From the NCBI RefSeq assembly GCF_046569695.1, contig NZ_JBKHUI010000005.1:124001-188000 (forward strand): a stretch of 64,000 bases of DNA, in the 5' to 3' direction. Within the stretch, counting starts at the first letter, position 1. Each line of letters opens with the position of its first letter. A model generated the notes under the pieces. It had not been told where the DNA came from and ran no database searches. It saw only the letters and a list, made by a program, of their open reading frames with translations. The stretch comes from Kluyvera sp046569695 (GTDB lineage Bacteria > Pseudomonadota > Gammaproteobacteria > Enterobacterales > Enterobacteriaceae). Of this stretch, positions 25,678 through 34,024 are shown piece after piece. The translations under genes and the position numbers were made by a program.

Positions 25678-26871
25678 ATGATGTCTGAACAGATCAGAAA
25701 AGAACCGCTCGCCTCACACACCCTGAAACCGGGCGAACGTGAAGAAATTGGTCGTAAAATTCGCGGGGCGATGCCCGCGCTGCTGAAGGCGATTGATGAC
25801 AACGCCGACTATTTCGGCACCCGCTTCCCGGACGCGGCCTGTAAAAACGGGGTCTATCCGATTATTGATAACGTTGAATGGACCACCAGCTTCTGGACCG
25901 GGCAGCTGTGGCTGGCCTATGAGTGGACGGGGCTTGAGCGCTACCGCACGCTGGCGGAGCAGCATATCCACTCCTTCGGCCAGCGGATTATTAACCGCGA
26001 CCACACCAACCATCACGATCTGGGCTTCCTTTATAGCCTCTCCTGCGTGGCGGGCGAACGCCTGACCGGCAACCGTGAAGCGGGCTACATCGCCCTGCTC
26101 GCCGCCGAGGCGCTGATGGAGCGCTACAACGAGAAGGCCGGGATCATTCAGGCATGGGGCGAGCTGAATAACCCTGAGCAGCAGGGCCGCATGATAATTG
26201 ACTGCAATATGAATCTGCCGCTGCTGTATGAAGCCAGCGCCGCCAGCGGCAACCCGCGCTACGCCGAGGCGGCGAAGCAGCACATTGAGCGGGCGCGTCG
26301 CCATATCGTGCGTGAAGACGGTTCGACCTTCCATACCTGGTATATGGACGTGGAAACCGGCGAGCCGCGCTTTGGCAACACCCATCAGGGCTTCTCCGAC
26401 GATTCGTGCTGGGCGCGCGGCCAGGCGTGGGGCGTGTACGGTTTCCTGCTGAACTACCTGCACACTGGGGATGAGCGCCTGCTGGCGCTGAGCCAGACGC
26501 TGGCAAATTACTACCTGAACCGGCTGCCGGAGGATCTCATCTGCTATTGGGATCTGGCGCTGACCGATCCTGCCAGCGAACGCGACAGTTCGGCGGCGGC
26601 GATTGTGGCCTGCGCCCTGCTGGAGCTGGTTAAGCATCTGCCAGTCCCCCATCCGGATCGCGAGAGCTATGAAACCCTGGCGCTGCGGATGATTGGCAGC
26701 ATGATCGACGGTTACATTAACCGCGAGCATACGCCGGGTCAGGGGCTGCTTAAGCATTCGGTCTATTACTTTAAAGGCGGGATTGGCGTGGACGAGTGCT
26801 GTAGCTGGGGGGATTACTTCCTGATGGAAGCGATGGTGCGCGCGACGCAGAACTGGCAGAGTTACTGGTAA
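25678..26871 (+). CDS. GH88 unsaturated glucuronyl hydrolase
   Basis: A 397-residue alpha6/alpha6-barrel hydrolase of family GH88, which removes 4,5-unsaturated glucuronic acid from the non-reducing end of lyase-generated oligosaccharides. The two catalytic aspartates are placed at Asp114 (NHHDLGFLYSLS) and Asp175 (MIIDCNMNLPLLYEAS). Their 61-residue spacing equals that of Asp88/Asp149 in the Bacillus enzyme. FSDDSCWARGQAWGVYGF and DSSAAAIVACAL are further family blocks. No signal peptide, so action is in the cytoplasm on imported sugars. Two ATGs in a row exist. The substrate polymer (host glycosaminoglycan, plant or microbial polysaccharide) is unknown. Confidence 0.9.
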   Translation: MMSEQIRKEPLASHTLKPGEREEIGRKIRGAMPALLKAIDDNADYFGTRFPDAACKNGVYPIIDNVEWTTSFWTGQLWLAYEWTGLERYRTLAEQHIHSFGQRIINRDHTNHHDLGFLYSLSCVAGERLTGNREAGYIALLAAEALMERYNEKAGIIQAWGELNNPEQQGRMIIDCNMNLPLLYEASAASGNPRYAEAAKQHIERARRHIVREDGSTFHTWYMDVETGEPRFGNTHQGFSDDSCWARGQAWGVYGFLLNYLHTGDERLLALSQTLANYYLNRLPEDLICYWDLALTDPASERDSSAAAIVACALLELVKHLPVPHPDRESYETLALRMIGSMIDGYINREHTPGQGLLKHSVYYFKGGIGVDECCSWGDYFLMEAMVRATQNWQSYW

Positions 26872-26876
26872 TAAAA

Positions 26877-26973
26877 GGCCCGATGGCGTTGCGCTTATCG
26901 GGCCTGCAATTCCCGGGGTCGCTTTGCTCGCCCGGGTGAGTATGTAGCCCGGCCAAGCGTAAGCGCCGCCGGG
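26877..26973. repeat. Mixed REP cluster between GH88 gene and cirA
   Basis: One classical REP-type unit (GGCCCGATGGCGTTGCGC..., 26877-26907), a CCCGGG-ended hairpin (about 26912-26935) and an inverted CCGGG-family unit (GTAGCCCGGCCAAGCG..., 26944-26973) lie side by side between convergent genes. Both REP families of this genome meet here. Confidence 0.8.
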
Positions 26974-26985
26974 GTCCGCACAGGC

Positions 26986-28953
26986 TTAGAAGCGGTAATC
27001 CACCGCCATAAAGTAGCGACGGCCGTCTTCGTTATAGCTGTAGTTATCACGATTCAGATCTTTATCGCCTACGTTAAGCACGCCCGCGCGCAGCTTAACG
27101 TCTTTGGTCGCCTGCCATGCCCCGCCGATATCCCAGGTGGTATAGCCGCCCGGCGTTTTCGAGGTTGCCGAAGTGGCACGCTGCTTACCGGTGTAGCTTC
27201 CCGCCAGGTAGAACGTCCAGTCCTGAATCGGGCTCCAGTCCACGCGCCCGTTACCGGTGTGGAACGGCAGCTCCTGCAGCGGCTTATCACCGCCGTTGCT
27301 CAGGTCTCGCCCATCGTTATAGGTATAATTCAGCGTCACCTTCCAGTCGTCACCAAACGGCACCTTCAGCTCGGACTCCACGCCGCGAATACGGGCTTTA
27401 TTGACGTTATAGTAGGCAAACACCGGCACGCCGTTATCGAAGCCAACAAAGTTCGGGTAGCCCGGCGCAGCGTTTTTATCGCGCGTACGGCTGATGTTAA
27501 TCATGTCGTCGATATCGTTCTGGAAGGTGGTCACGTTCGCCTGCACGCCCTCCAGCCAGCCCTCTTCCCCTTGATAGTAGAGGCCAATTTCATAGCTCTC
27601 GCTGGTTTCCGGCTTCAAGTCCGGGCTACCGACAATTCGGCAGCCGCCGCGACAGGAGTTGGTGGCCCAGTCCGGGCTCAGCTGCAGCAGCGAAGGCGCT
27701 TTAAACGCCGTGGCCCAGCCCCCTTTCACCGTCACGGTATCGGTCGCGTTATAGACCAGATACGCACGCGGGCTCCAGTGGTCGCCATAGGTCTGGTGAT
27801 CGTCCATACGGATGCCGGTGGTCAGCGCCAGCGGTTCGAAGATGCGCCATTCGTCTTCCAGGAACAGCGCGTACTGGCTGGCTGAGGTTTCGCTGCTGGT
27901 GCCGCGCGTCAGGTTAACCGGGTCGCTCAGCTTGTCGTGACGCCATTCGCCACCTAAGGTCACCAGTTGATTAATCGCCCCCAGCGGCAGCACATATTTG
28001 CCGTCGATAGTATTGCTTTCAGAGGTGATTTCACTGGCGTTACCCGGGTTCTTATTCACCACCTTCTCGCCGTAATACTTAAGCTCGCTGTTGCCCAGCT
28101 CCCAGCGGCCATTGTGGCTTAACGAGTAGTTCTGACGTTCAACGCGGTTACGGTCGAGCGAGTCGGAGTCGCGGTCCTGGCGGTCGAAGCCATAGCCTGC
28201 GGTGATATCGTTGCTCTCGTTTGGCGTCCATGCAAACTCAACGTTGGCATCGCGGCTGGTGAAGCCTTCAATACGTGGGCTCTCGCCGGTCGCGCTGGTG
28301 CTGGAGGGTTGCTGATCGTCTTTCTCGCGCTTTGCCAGACTACCGAAGGCTTTCATGCCAAGTACGCCATCCACCAGCGGGCCGGCGGTATAGAACTGGC
28401 CGTTCCAGGTGTCGCCACGGTCGCGGTGTTCCTGAATGGTGGTGTCGGCCGTGACGGTGCCGGTCCATTTGGCGCCAATCTTTTTGGTGATGATGTTGAC
28501 CACGCCACCCAGCGCATCGGAGCCGTACAGCGAAGACATCGGCCCGCGCACCACTTCTATACGCTCGATAGCGTCAACCGGGATCCAGTTAAGGTCAAAA
28601 TCGTTGTGGCGGAAGACGACGTTACGCGAGTTGACGCGCTTGCCATCGATAAGAATCAGGGTATAGCTGCTGTCCAGGCCGCGAATACTTACGCCCTGAC
28701 GGTTATCCCCTTCGTTGGTGAGCTGCACGCCTGGAACTTCTTTCAGCACATCCTTCAGATTCTGCACCGGTTTTCGCTGCAAATCTTCCTGGGTGATCAC
28801 GCTGATACTGGCGGGTGCATCCTTGACGCTTTGCTCGGTGGCAGCCGCCGTCACGACCATCACGTCTTTATCATCGGCTGCGCTGACCGGCAGCGCGAGG
28901 GACATTACGGACGCACAAAGCCCGCCCCGAACCAAGGGGTTTAACCTGAACAT
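26986..28953 (-). CDS. cirA: TonB-dependent catecholate siderophore / colicin I receptor
   Basis: A 655-residue outer-membrane receptor that imports ferric catecholates such as dihydroxybenzoylserine and is the colicin I receptor. After a signal peptide (MFRLNPLVRGGLCASVMSLA, cut near SAADDKD) come the TonB box-like segment (DVMVVTAAATEQ), a plug domain (RGLDSSYTLILIDGKRVNSR; DALGGVVNIITKK) and a 22-strand barrel ending in aromatic YFMAVDYRF, as in outer-membrane porin-like proteins. Start at 28953 has GGAG seven bases upstream. The length is close to E. coli (663), with a small loop deletion. A perfect Fur box lies upstream; the leader is about 160 nt. Confidence 0.96.
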   Translation of the reverse strand: MFRLNPLVRGGLCASVMSLALPVSAADDKDVMVVTAAATEQSVKDAPASISVITQEDLQRKPVQNLKDVLKEVPGVQLTNEGDNRQGVSIRGLDSSYTLILIDGKRVNSRNVVFRHNDFDLNWIPVDAIERIEVVRGPMSSLYGSDALGGVVNIITKKIGAKWTGTVTADTTIQEHRDRGDTWNGQFYTAGPLVDGVLGMKAFGSLAKREKDDQQPSSTSATGESPRIEGFTSRDANVEFAWTPNESNDITAGYGFDRQDRDSDSLDRNRVERQNYSLSHNGRWELGNSELKYYGEKVVNKNPGNASEITSESNTIDGKYVLPLGAINQLVTLGGEWRHDKLSDPVNLTRGTSSETSASQYALFLEDEWRIFEPLALTTGIRMDDHQTYGDHWSPRAYLVYNATDTVTVKGGWATAFKAPSLLQLSPDWATNSCRGGCRIVGSPDLKPETSESYEIGLYYQGEEGWLEGVQANVTTFQNDIDDMINISRTRDKNAAPGYPNFVGFDNGVPVFAYYNVNKARIRGVESELKVPFGDDWKVTLNYTYNDGRDLSNGGDKPLQELPFHTGNGRVDWSPIQDWTFYLAGSYTGKQRATSATSKTPGGYTTWDIGGAWQATKDVKLRAGVLNVGDKDLNRDNYSYNEDGRRYFMAVDYRF

Positions 28954-29121
28954 TTCCAATCTCCATGAGGTGAATACTGAATTAAAACAAAGAGGTCTTA
29001 CTCACAAACGCTGCTGCAATGCCGCTGACCGGCGGCCTGTTGTTTTATGCAGATGTGGCTAGTCCCTCCAGGTTTTATCCATCAGGAGTGGAAGTGGCTT
29101 CATCCATTTATACTAGGCGTG

Positions 29122-29150
29122 ATAATAAACGTAATGATAATGATTATCAA
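29122..29150 (-). promoter_or_regulatory. cirA promoter with perfect Fur box
   Basis: Fur box TGATAAT-G-ATTATCA (29135-29149) fits the 7-1-7 consensus exactly. On the minus strand it overlaps -35 TTGATA (29145-29150), which is spaced 17 bp from -10 TATTAT (29122-29127). Iron repression of cirA is therefore directly readable. The remaining 300-bp gap holds the leader and the lysP terminator. Confidence 0.9.
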
Positions 29151-29217
29151 TTAAGTTTATTTAAAGTTATGTCAAGAAGTAACTATTTGCGTCTGTTTTA
29201 TAGACGGCAGGCATAAA

Positions 29218-29241
29218 AAAACCTCTCCGGAGAGAGGTTTT
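29218..29241. terminator. lysP terminator
   Basis: Perfect 10-bp stem AAAACCTCTC / GAGAGGTTTT with loop CGGA. On the minus strand it is followed by seven T, giving a strong intrinsic terminator just after lysP. Confidence 0.93.
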
Positions 29242-29262
29242 CACATTATACCGAACGGCTGA

Positions 29263-30732
29263 TTATTTCTTAAAGCGTTCCGGGAAGTGCATTTCGCTAT
29301 AGCTCACGAAGTGCGTACCGCGGGTCAGCTTATAGCCGAACCAGATAACCAGGAACAGCGGAATACCGATATAGGTTGCCGCTACGCCGCCCCAGTCGAT
29401 GGTATCGGCCAGGAAGGCTTCGTAGTTCTGGCCCAGGGTAATAATCAGGCACAGTACGAAAGCGAAGATTGGCCCCAGCGGGAAGAACCCGGAACGGTAC
29501 GGCAGATTGTTCAGATCATGACCCTGCATCACATAGCCGCGACGGAAACGATAATGGCTAATCGCAATCCCCAGCCAGGCGATAAAGCCGGTCATCCCGG
29601 AGGTGTTCAGCAGCCACAGGTAGACGGTCTGGTTGCCAAACATAGAGGTCAGGAAGCACAGGCCGGCAATCACCGTTGTTGCATACAGCGCGTTACGCGG
29701 CACGCCGCCACGAGAGAGCTTCGAGAAGATGCGCGGCGCTTTGCCGTCACAGGCCAGGGTGTAGAGCATACGGGTAGAAGCGTACATCCCGGAGTTACCC
29801 GCCGACAGCACCGCCGTCAGGATAACCGCGTTCATAATCGCCGCCGCAGAGAGCAGACCCGCGTGTTCAAACACCAGCGTGAACGGGCTGACGGAGATAT
29901 CTTTTACGTCGTTACGCAGCAGGCTTGGGTCGGTGTAAGGGATGATCAGGCTGATAATAAGGATCGCGAACACATAGAACAGCAGAATACGCCAGAACAC
30001 CTGACGAACCGCGCGTGGAATGTTCTTCTCTGGATCTTCAGATTCGCCCGCTGCAATACCGATAAGTTCGGTGCCCTGGAAGGAGAAGCCGACGATCATC
30101 GCCACGCCAATCATCGCTGATAACCCACCGGCGAACGGCGCGTCGCCGGTTGTCCAGTTGCTCCAGCCCACCGGCTGCGCGCCTTTGAAGATGCCGAGGA
30201 TCATCATGATGCCGACGATAATAAAGATGATAACGGTCGCAACTTTGATGAGCGAGAACCAGTATTCCGCTTCGCCAAAGCCCTTAACCGAGATGTAGTT
30301 CAGCAGGAAGATAACGCACAGGAACAGCGCACTCCAGATCCAGCCTGGGGTATCCGGGAACCACCAGCTCATCACCAGCTGTGCGGCGACCAGGTCGACG
30401 GCAATCGTCACCGCCCAGTTGTACCAGTAGTTCCAGCCCAGCGCGAAGCCGAAGCCCTCTTCCACATAGTTCTGGCCATAGGTGGCAAAAGAACCGGATA
30501 CCGGCATATAGGCTGCCAGCTCGCCAAGACTGGTCATCAGGAAGTACACCATCAGGCCAATCAGAATGTAGGAAAACAGCGCGCCGCCCGGGCCCGCCTG
30601 AGAAATGGTTGCGCCGGACGCAACAAACAGACCCGTACCAATGGAGCCGCCAATGGCGATCATCGTCAGGTGACGCGCCTTGAGTTCGCGACGTAACGCG
30701 GGCGCTTGTGTGGTTTTTGTTTCGGAACCCAT
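29263..30732 (-). CDS. lysP: Lysine-specific permease
   Basis: A 489-residue APC-superfamily lysine:H+ symporter that also acts as co-sensor for CadC in E. coli. The family start RHLTMIAIGGSIGTGLFVAS (about 20-39) and the 12 hydrophobic helices are intact, with GFSFQGTELIGIAAGESEDP (about 215-234) as the conserved amino-acid permease segment. The length equals E. coli LysP. It is monocistronic, with a strong terminator after it and a leader hairpin region before it. ArgP control is known in E. coli; I did not identify its site. Confidence 0.97.
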   Translation of the reverse strand: MGSETKTTQAPALRRELKARHLTMIAIGGSIGTGLFVASGATISQAGPGGALFSYILIGLMVYFLMTSLGELAAYMPVSGSFATYGQNYVEEGFGFALGWNYWYNWAVTIAVDLVAAQLVMSWWFPDTPGWIWSALFLCVIFLLNYISVKGFGEAEYWFSLIKVATVIIFIIVGIMMILGIFKGAQPVGWSNWTTGDAPFAGGLSAMIGVAMIVGFSFQGTELIGIAAGESEDPEKNIPRAVRQVFWRILLFYVFAILIISLIIPYTDPSLLRNDVKDISVSPFTLVFEHAGLLSAAAIMNAVILTAVLSAGNSGMYASTRMLYTLACDGKAPRIFSKLSRGGVPRNALYATTVIAGLCFLTSMFGNQTVYLWLLNTSGMTGFIAWLGIAISHYRFRRGYVMQGHDLNNLPYRSGFFPLGPIFAFVLCLIITLGQNYEAFLADTIDWGGVAATYIGIPLFLVIWFGYKLTRGTHFVSYSEMHFPERFKK

Positions 30733-30811
30733 GTGAAAATGCTATCCATCCAAAAAATGAGGCGCGATTGTAACAGACGATTCCGGCATATCACGGTAGA
30801 AATGCGCAGTT

Positions 30812-30840
30812 ATAAGAGAGCTTCATGATCGCTCTCTTAT
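30812..30840. terminator. Hairpin between yeiE and lysP, probable yeiE terminator
   Basis: Perfect 10-bp inverted repeat ATAAGAGAGC / GCTCTCTTAT with a 9-nt loop, 27 bp after the yeiE stop. The tail is TATAACTG on the minus strand, so termination may be weak. It could also shape the lysP upstream region. Confidence 0.6.
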
Positions 30841-30866
30841 TATAAGTAAAGCATCCGATGGCGATT

Positions 30867-31733
30867 TTAGATATCGCAGTAGTGCAGAAAACGCTTGAGG
30901 GCGTTGGAGAGGTGCTTTTGCCGATGATGGATGCGCCACAGCGTGCGGCTAAGCGTTGGCAGCGGGATCGCCACTTCCACCAGCGTCCCGGCGTCAAGCT
31001 GTTCGACAATGACCCGCCGCGACAGGCAGCTAATGCCGAGGTCGTGGCGCACCGCGTGTTTAATCGCTTCCGAGTTGCCAAGCTCCATGCCCATCTGGAA
31101 TTGCGGCAGATGCGAGAGCAGCAGATAATCGACGATCTCCCGCGTGCCTGACCCCTTCTCACGCAGGATCCACGGCGCCATCGCCAGCTTTTCGAGCGTC
31201 ACCTCCCCCAGCAGCCAGGCGCTGTTCGGCGCGGAGAACACCACCAGCTCATCGTCGAGCCACGGCTCGGCAATAATATCCGCCGAGTGGCATGGGCCTT
31301 CGATAAGGCCGATATCGACACGGAAGTCCGCCACCGCGTTAATTACATCCTGACTGTTGCCCACGCTCAGTTCCAGCGGCAGCGCAGGAAAGTCTTTGCG
31401 ATAGCGAGCGATAATGCCCGGCAGAATATAGTTGCCGATGGTGCTACTGGCATAGACACGAATCGCCCCGTTATCTTCGCGAAACAGCTGTTCTATCTCT
31501 CCGGCCTGTTCCAGCAGCGCCAGCGCGCGTGGGTAGAGCAGACGTCCGTGCTCGTTCACCACCAGCCGTTTACCGACGCGGTCAAAAAGCTGAACGCCGA
31601 GTTGGCCTTCCAGATCGGTGAGCGCCGCGCTGACCGCCGACTGCGACAGTGCCAGCATCTGCGATGCCTGGGTGGTTGAGCCACTTTTCAGTACCTCTGC
31701 AAAAACTTCTAACTGCCGCAGCGTGATATGCAT
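30867..31733 (-). CDS. yeiE: YeiE, LysR-type regulator
   Basis: A 288-residue LysR regulator with helix-turn-helix TTQASQMLALSQSAVSAALT (about 20-39) and LFDRVGKRLVVNEHGRLLYP (about 49-68), then an effector domain of the CysB/Cbl-like fold. It is divergent from yeiH, a membrane protein it is likely to control; work in Salmonella and Cronobacter links YeiE to sulfite and iron stress (as I recall). An AT-rich dyad lies between the two genes. The C-terminus is a little shorter than E. coli (293). Confidence 0.92.
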   Translation of the reverse strand: MHITLRQLEVFAEVLKSGSTTQASQMLALSQSAVSAALTDLEGQLGVQLFDRVGKRLVVNEHGRLLYPRALALLEQAGEIEQLFREDNGAIRVYASSTIGNYILPGIIARYRKDFPALPLELSVGNSQDVINAVADFRVDIGLIEGPCHSADIIAEPWLDDELVVFSAPNSAWLLGEVTLEKLAMAPWILREKGSGTREIVDYLLLSHLPQFQMGMELGNSEAIKHAVRHDLGISCLSRRVIVEQLDAGTLVEVAIPLPTLSRTLWRIHHRQKHLSNALKRFLHYCDI

Positions 31734-31773
31734 AGCGCTTCAGCCCGTCCGGGCCGCCCTTACCAGTTATTAC

Positions 31774-31795
31774 GATTAATTATAAATATATAATC
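31774..31795. promoter_or_regulatory. AT-rich dyad between yeiE and yeiH
   Basis: GATTA-ATTATA and TATATAATC form an imperfect 22-bp inverted repeat in the 118-bp divergent region. This is the expected form and place for a YeiE operator. Low sequence complexity weakens the case. Confidence 0.45.
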
Positions 31796-31851
31796 AATTT
31801 TATCTTTAAACCAGCGAGGCGTACTCTTTTAGCCAGACAAAGGAGAAGGCT

Positions 31852-32904
31852 ATGACACAGGTCACCTTAGAAACGCATCATCATCGCGGTATCAAACATT
31901 TTATCCCAGGTCTTGCGCTGACCGCCGTGATTACCGGCGCCGCAGTCTGGATCGGCAATATCCCGGCCGTTGCAGGCGTTGGCATGAGCGCACTGACGCT
32001 GGCCATCCTGTTCGGGATGGTCATTGGTAACACGATTTACCCGAAACTCTGGCAGTCCTGCGACGGCGGCGTACTGTTCGCCAAGCAGCATTTACTGCGT
32101 CTGGGGATCATTCTTTACGGCTTCCGCCTGACCTTTTCCCAGATTGCAGACGTGGGCGTGAGCGGGATTGTTATCGACGCCCTGACGCTTTGCAGCACCT
32201 TTATGATGGCCTGCTGGCTCGGGCAGAAAGTGTTTGGCCTCGATAAACACACCAGCTGGCTGATTGGTGCAGGTAGCAGCATCTGCGGCGCGGCGGCGGT
32301 ACTGGCAACCGAACCCGTAGTAAAAGCCGAGGCAAGCAAAGTGACCGTTGCGGTAGCGACCGTGGTTATCTTCGGTACGCTGGCTATCTTCATCTACCCA
32401 GCTATGTACCCGCTGCTGGCGCACTGGTTTACGCCTGAAACCTACGGAATTTACATCGGTTCCACCATGCACGAAGTGGCGCAGGTTGTGGCGGCTGGTC
32501 ATGCAGTAACGCCAGAAACGGAAAACGCGGCGGTGATTGCGAAAATGCTGCGCGTGATGATGCTGGCCCCGTTCTTGCTGTTTATGGCGGCTCGCGTTAA
32601 ACAACTGGCTCCGGCTGGTGCGACCGAGAAAAGCAAAATCACGATCCCATGGTTTGCCATCATGTTTATCGTGGTCACTATCTTTAACTCGTTCCACCTG
32701 CTGCCAAACAGCGTGGTGCAAATGCTGATTACGCTGGACACCATTATGCTGGCCATGGCAATGGCGGCACTGGGTGTGACCACTCACGTTAGCGCACTGA
32801 AAAAAGCCGGTGCCAAACCGTTGATGATGGCGCTGGTGCTGTTCATCTGGCTGATTGTTGGCGGCGGTGCGATTAACTACGCTATCCATAGCGTGATGGC
32901 ATAA
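31852..32904 (+). CDS. yeiH: YeiH, UPF0324 inner-membrane protein (putative sulfite/sulfate exporter family)
   Basis: A 350-residue membrane protein with about ten helices, as in E. coli (349). The family blocks are LRLGIILYGFRLTFSQIADVG (about 81-101), GAGSSICGAAAVLATEPVVK (about 139-158) and STMHEVAQVVAAGHAVTPE (about 204-222). AGGAGAAGGCT lies before the ATG. Members of this family are annotated as putative sulfate exporters; the substrate has not been fixed. Divergent position to yeiE suggests regulation by it. Confidence 0.92.
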   Translation: MTQVTLETHHHRGIKHFIPGLALTAVITGAAVWIGNIPAVAGVGMSALTLAILFGMVIGNTIYPKLWQSCDGGVLFAKQHLLRLGIILYGFRLTFSQIADVGVSGIVIDALTLCSTFMMACWLGQKVFGLDKHTSWLIGAGSSICGAAAVLATEPVVKAEASKVTVAVATVVIFGTLAIFIYPAMYPLLAHWFTPETYGIYIGSTMHEVAQVVAAGHAVTPETENAAVIAKMLRVMMLAPFLLFMAARVKQLAPAGATEKSKITIPWFAIMFIVVTIFNSFHLLPNSVVQMLITLDTIMLAMAMAALGVTTHVSALKKAGAKPLMMALVLFIWLIVGGGAINYAIHSVMA

Positions 32905-32970
32905 TCGACAACGACTAACCCCCCCGAACCCGCTATACTCTCCCCTTTTGAGTATGGCGGGTTTTTCCCG

Positions 32971-33153
32971 TCATATTTCAAGTTGCAGGCGCGTTGGCCG
33001 CGCTCGTTCACCCCAGTCACGTACTGAAGTACGCTCCCGGGGATTAATGAGGGACATCCATGTCCCTCACCAGAGGTCAGCCTTTGGCTGGTCAAATTCG
33101 TTCCTGACGAATTTGTCTCTCTCTTGCCGCCTTCCTGCAACTCGAACTATTTA
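32971..33153. repeat. ERIC element with an internal insertion
   Basis: The ends TTTCAAGTTGCAGG and CCTGCAACTCGAA form the terminal inverted repeat, and the core GTTCACCCCAGTCACGTACT... CTCCCGGGGATT is the ERIC core. The element is about 183 bp against about 127 bp for a standard ERIC. The extra part consists of three hairpins: TGAGGGACAT/ATGTCCCTCA (33048-33069), CAGCC/GGCTG, and CAAATTCGT/ACGAATTTG. It fills the yeiH-nfo gap. Confidence 0.85.
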
Positions 33154-33164
33154 GGGAACCAATT

Positions 33165-34022
33165 ATGAAATACATCGGAGCGCACGTCAGCGCCGCGGGC
33201 GGCCTGGCAAACGCCGCAATTCGGGCTGCGGAAATCGAAGCGACCGCATTCGCCCTGTTCACCAAAAATCAGCGCCAGTGGCGTGCCGCGCCGTTAACCA
33301 CCGAGGTTATCGACGACTTCAAAGCCGCCTGTGAAAAATATCACTACACCCCGGCACAAATTCTTCCTCACGACAGCTACCTGATTAACCTTGGCCACCC
33401 GGTTGAGGAGGCGCTGGAGAAATCCCGCGAAGCCTTTATCGACGAACTGGCACGCTGCCAGCAGCTGGGGCTGACGTTGCTGAACTTCCACCCGGGCAGC
33501 CACCTGCTGCAAATTGACGAAGACAAGTGCCTGGCGCGCATTGCCGAATCCATCAACATCGCGCTGGCCCAGACCGAAGGCGTCACGGCGGTGATTGAGA
33601 ACACGGCCGGTCAGGGCAGCAACCTCGGCTTTAAGTTCGAGCACCTGGCGGCCATTATTGACGGCGTAGAAGATAAGTCCCGCGTCGGCGTCTGCATCGA
33701 TACCTGCCACGCGTTCGCCGCGGGCTACGACCTGCGTACCACCGAAGCCTGCGCGGAAACCTTTGCTGAATTCGAACGCATTGTCGGCTTCCAGTATCTG
33801 CGCGGCATGCACCTCAACGACGCCAAAAGCGAGTTCGCCAGCCGCGTTGACCGTCACCAGAGTCTGGGCCTCGGCAACATCGGCCACGATGCGTTCCGCT
33901 TCATCATGCAGGACAACCGCTTTGACGGTATCCCGCTGGTGCTGGAAACGACCAACCCGGATATCTGGGGTGAAGAGATTGCCTGGCTGAAGGCGCAACA
34001 GCAGGAAACGGTGGAAGCCTAA
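33165..34022 (+). CDS. nfo: Endonuclease IV (AP endonuclease)
   Basis: A 285-residue zinc-dependent apurinic/apyrimidinic endonuclease that repairs oxidised and abasic DNA. The AP endonuclease family 2 signatures are all present: ENTAGQGSNLGFKFEHL (about 145-161), GVCIDTCHAFAAGYDL (about 174-189) and LGLGNIGHDAFRFIM (about 227-241), carrying metal-binding Glu, Asp and His residues. The length equals E. coli Nfo. yeiI starts two bases after its stop, so they are probably cotranscribed. SoxRS control is known in E. coli; the ERIC in the upstream region obscures the promoter. Confidence 0.97.
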   Translation: MKYIGAHVSAAGGLANAAIRAAEIEATAFALFTKNQRQWRAAPLTTEVIDDFKAACEKYHYTPAQILPHDSYLINLGHPVEEALEKSREAFIDELARCQQLGLTLLNFHPGSHLLQIDEDKCLARIAESINIALAQTEGVTAVIENTAGQGSNLGFKFEHLAAIIDGVEDKSRVGVCIDTCHAFAAGYDLRTTEACAETFAEFERIVGFQYLRGMHLNDAKSEFASRVDRHQSLGLGNIGHDAFRFIMQDNRFDGIPLVLETTNPDIWGEEIAWLKAQQQETVEA

Positions 34023-34024
34023 TC

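Noticed and set aside
29019..29216. 65-codon plus-strand frame in the cirA control region
   Set aside because: Runs through the cirA promoter and Fur box, no ribosome site, no similarity to known small proteins.
32877..33140. 87-codon minus-strand frame
   Set aside because: Lies mainly in the ERIC element; composition follows the repeat, not a protein.
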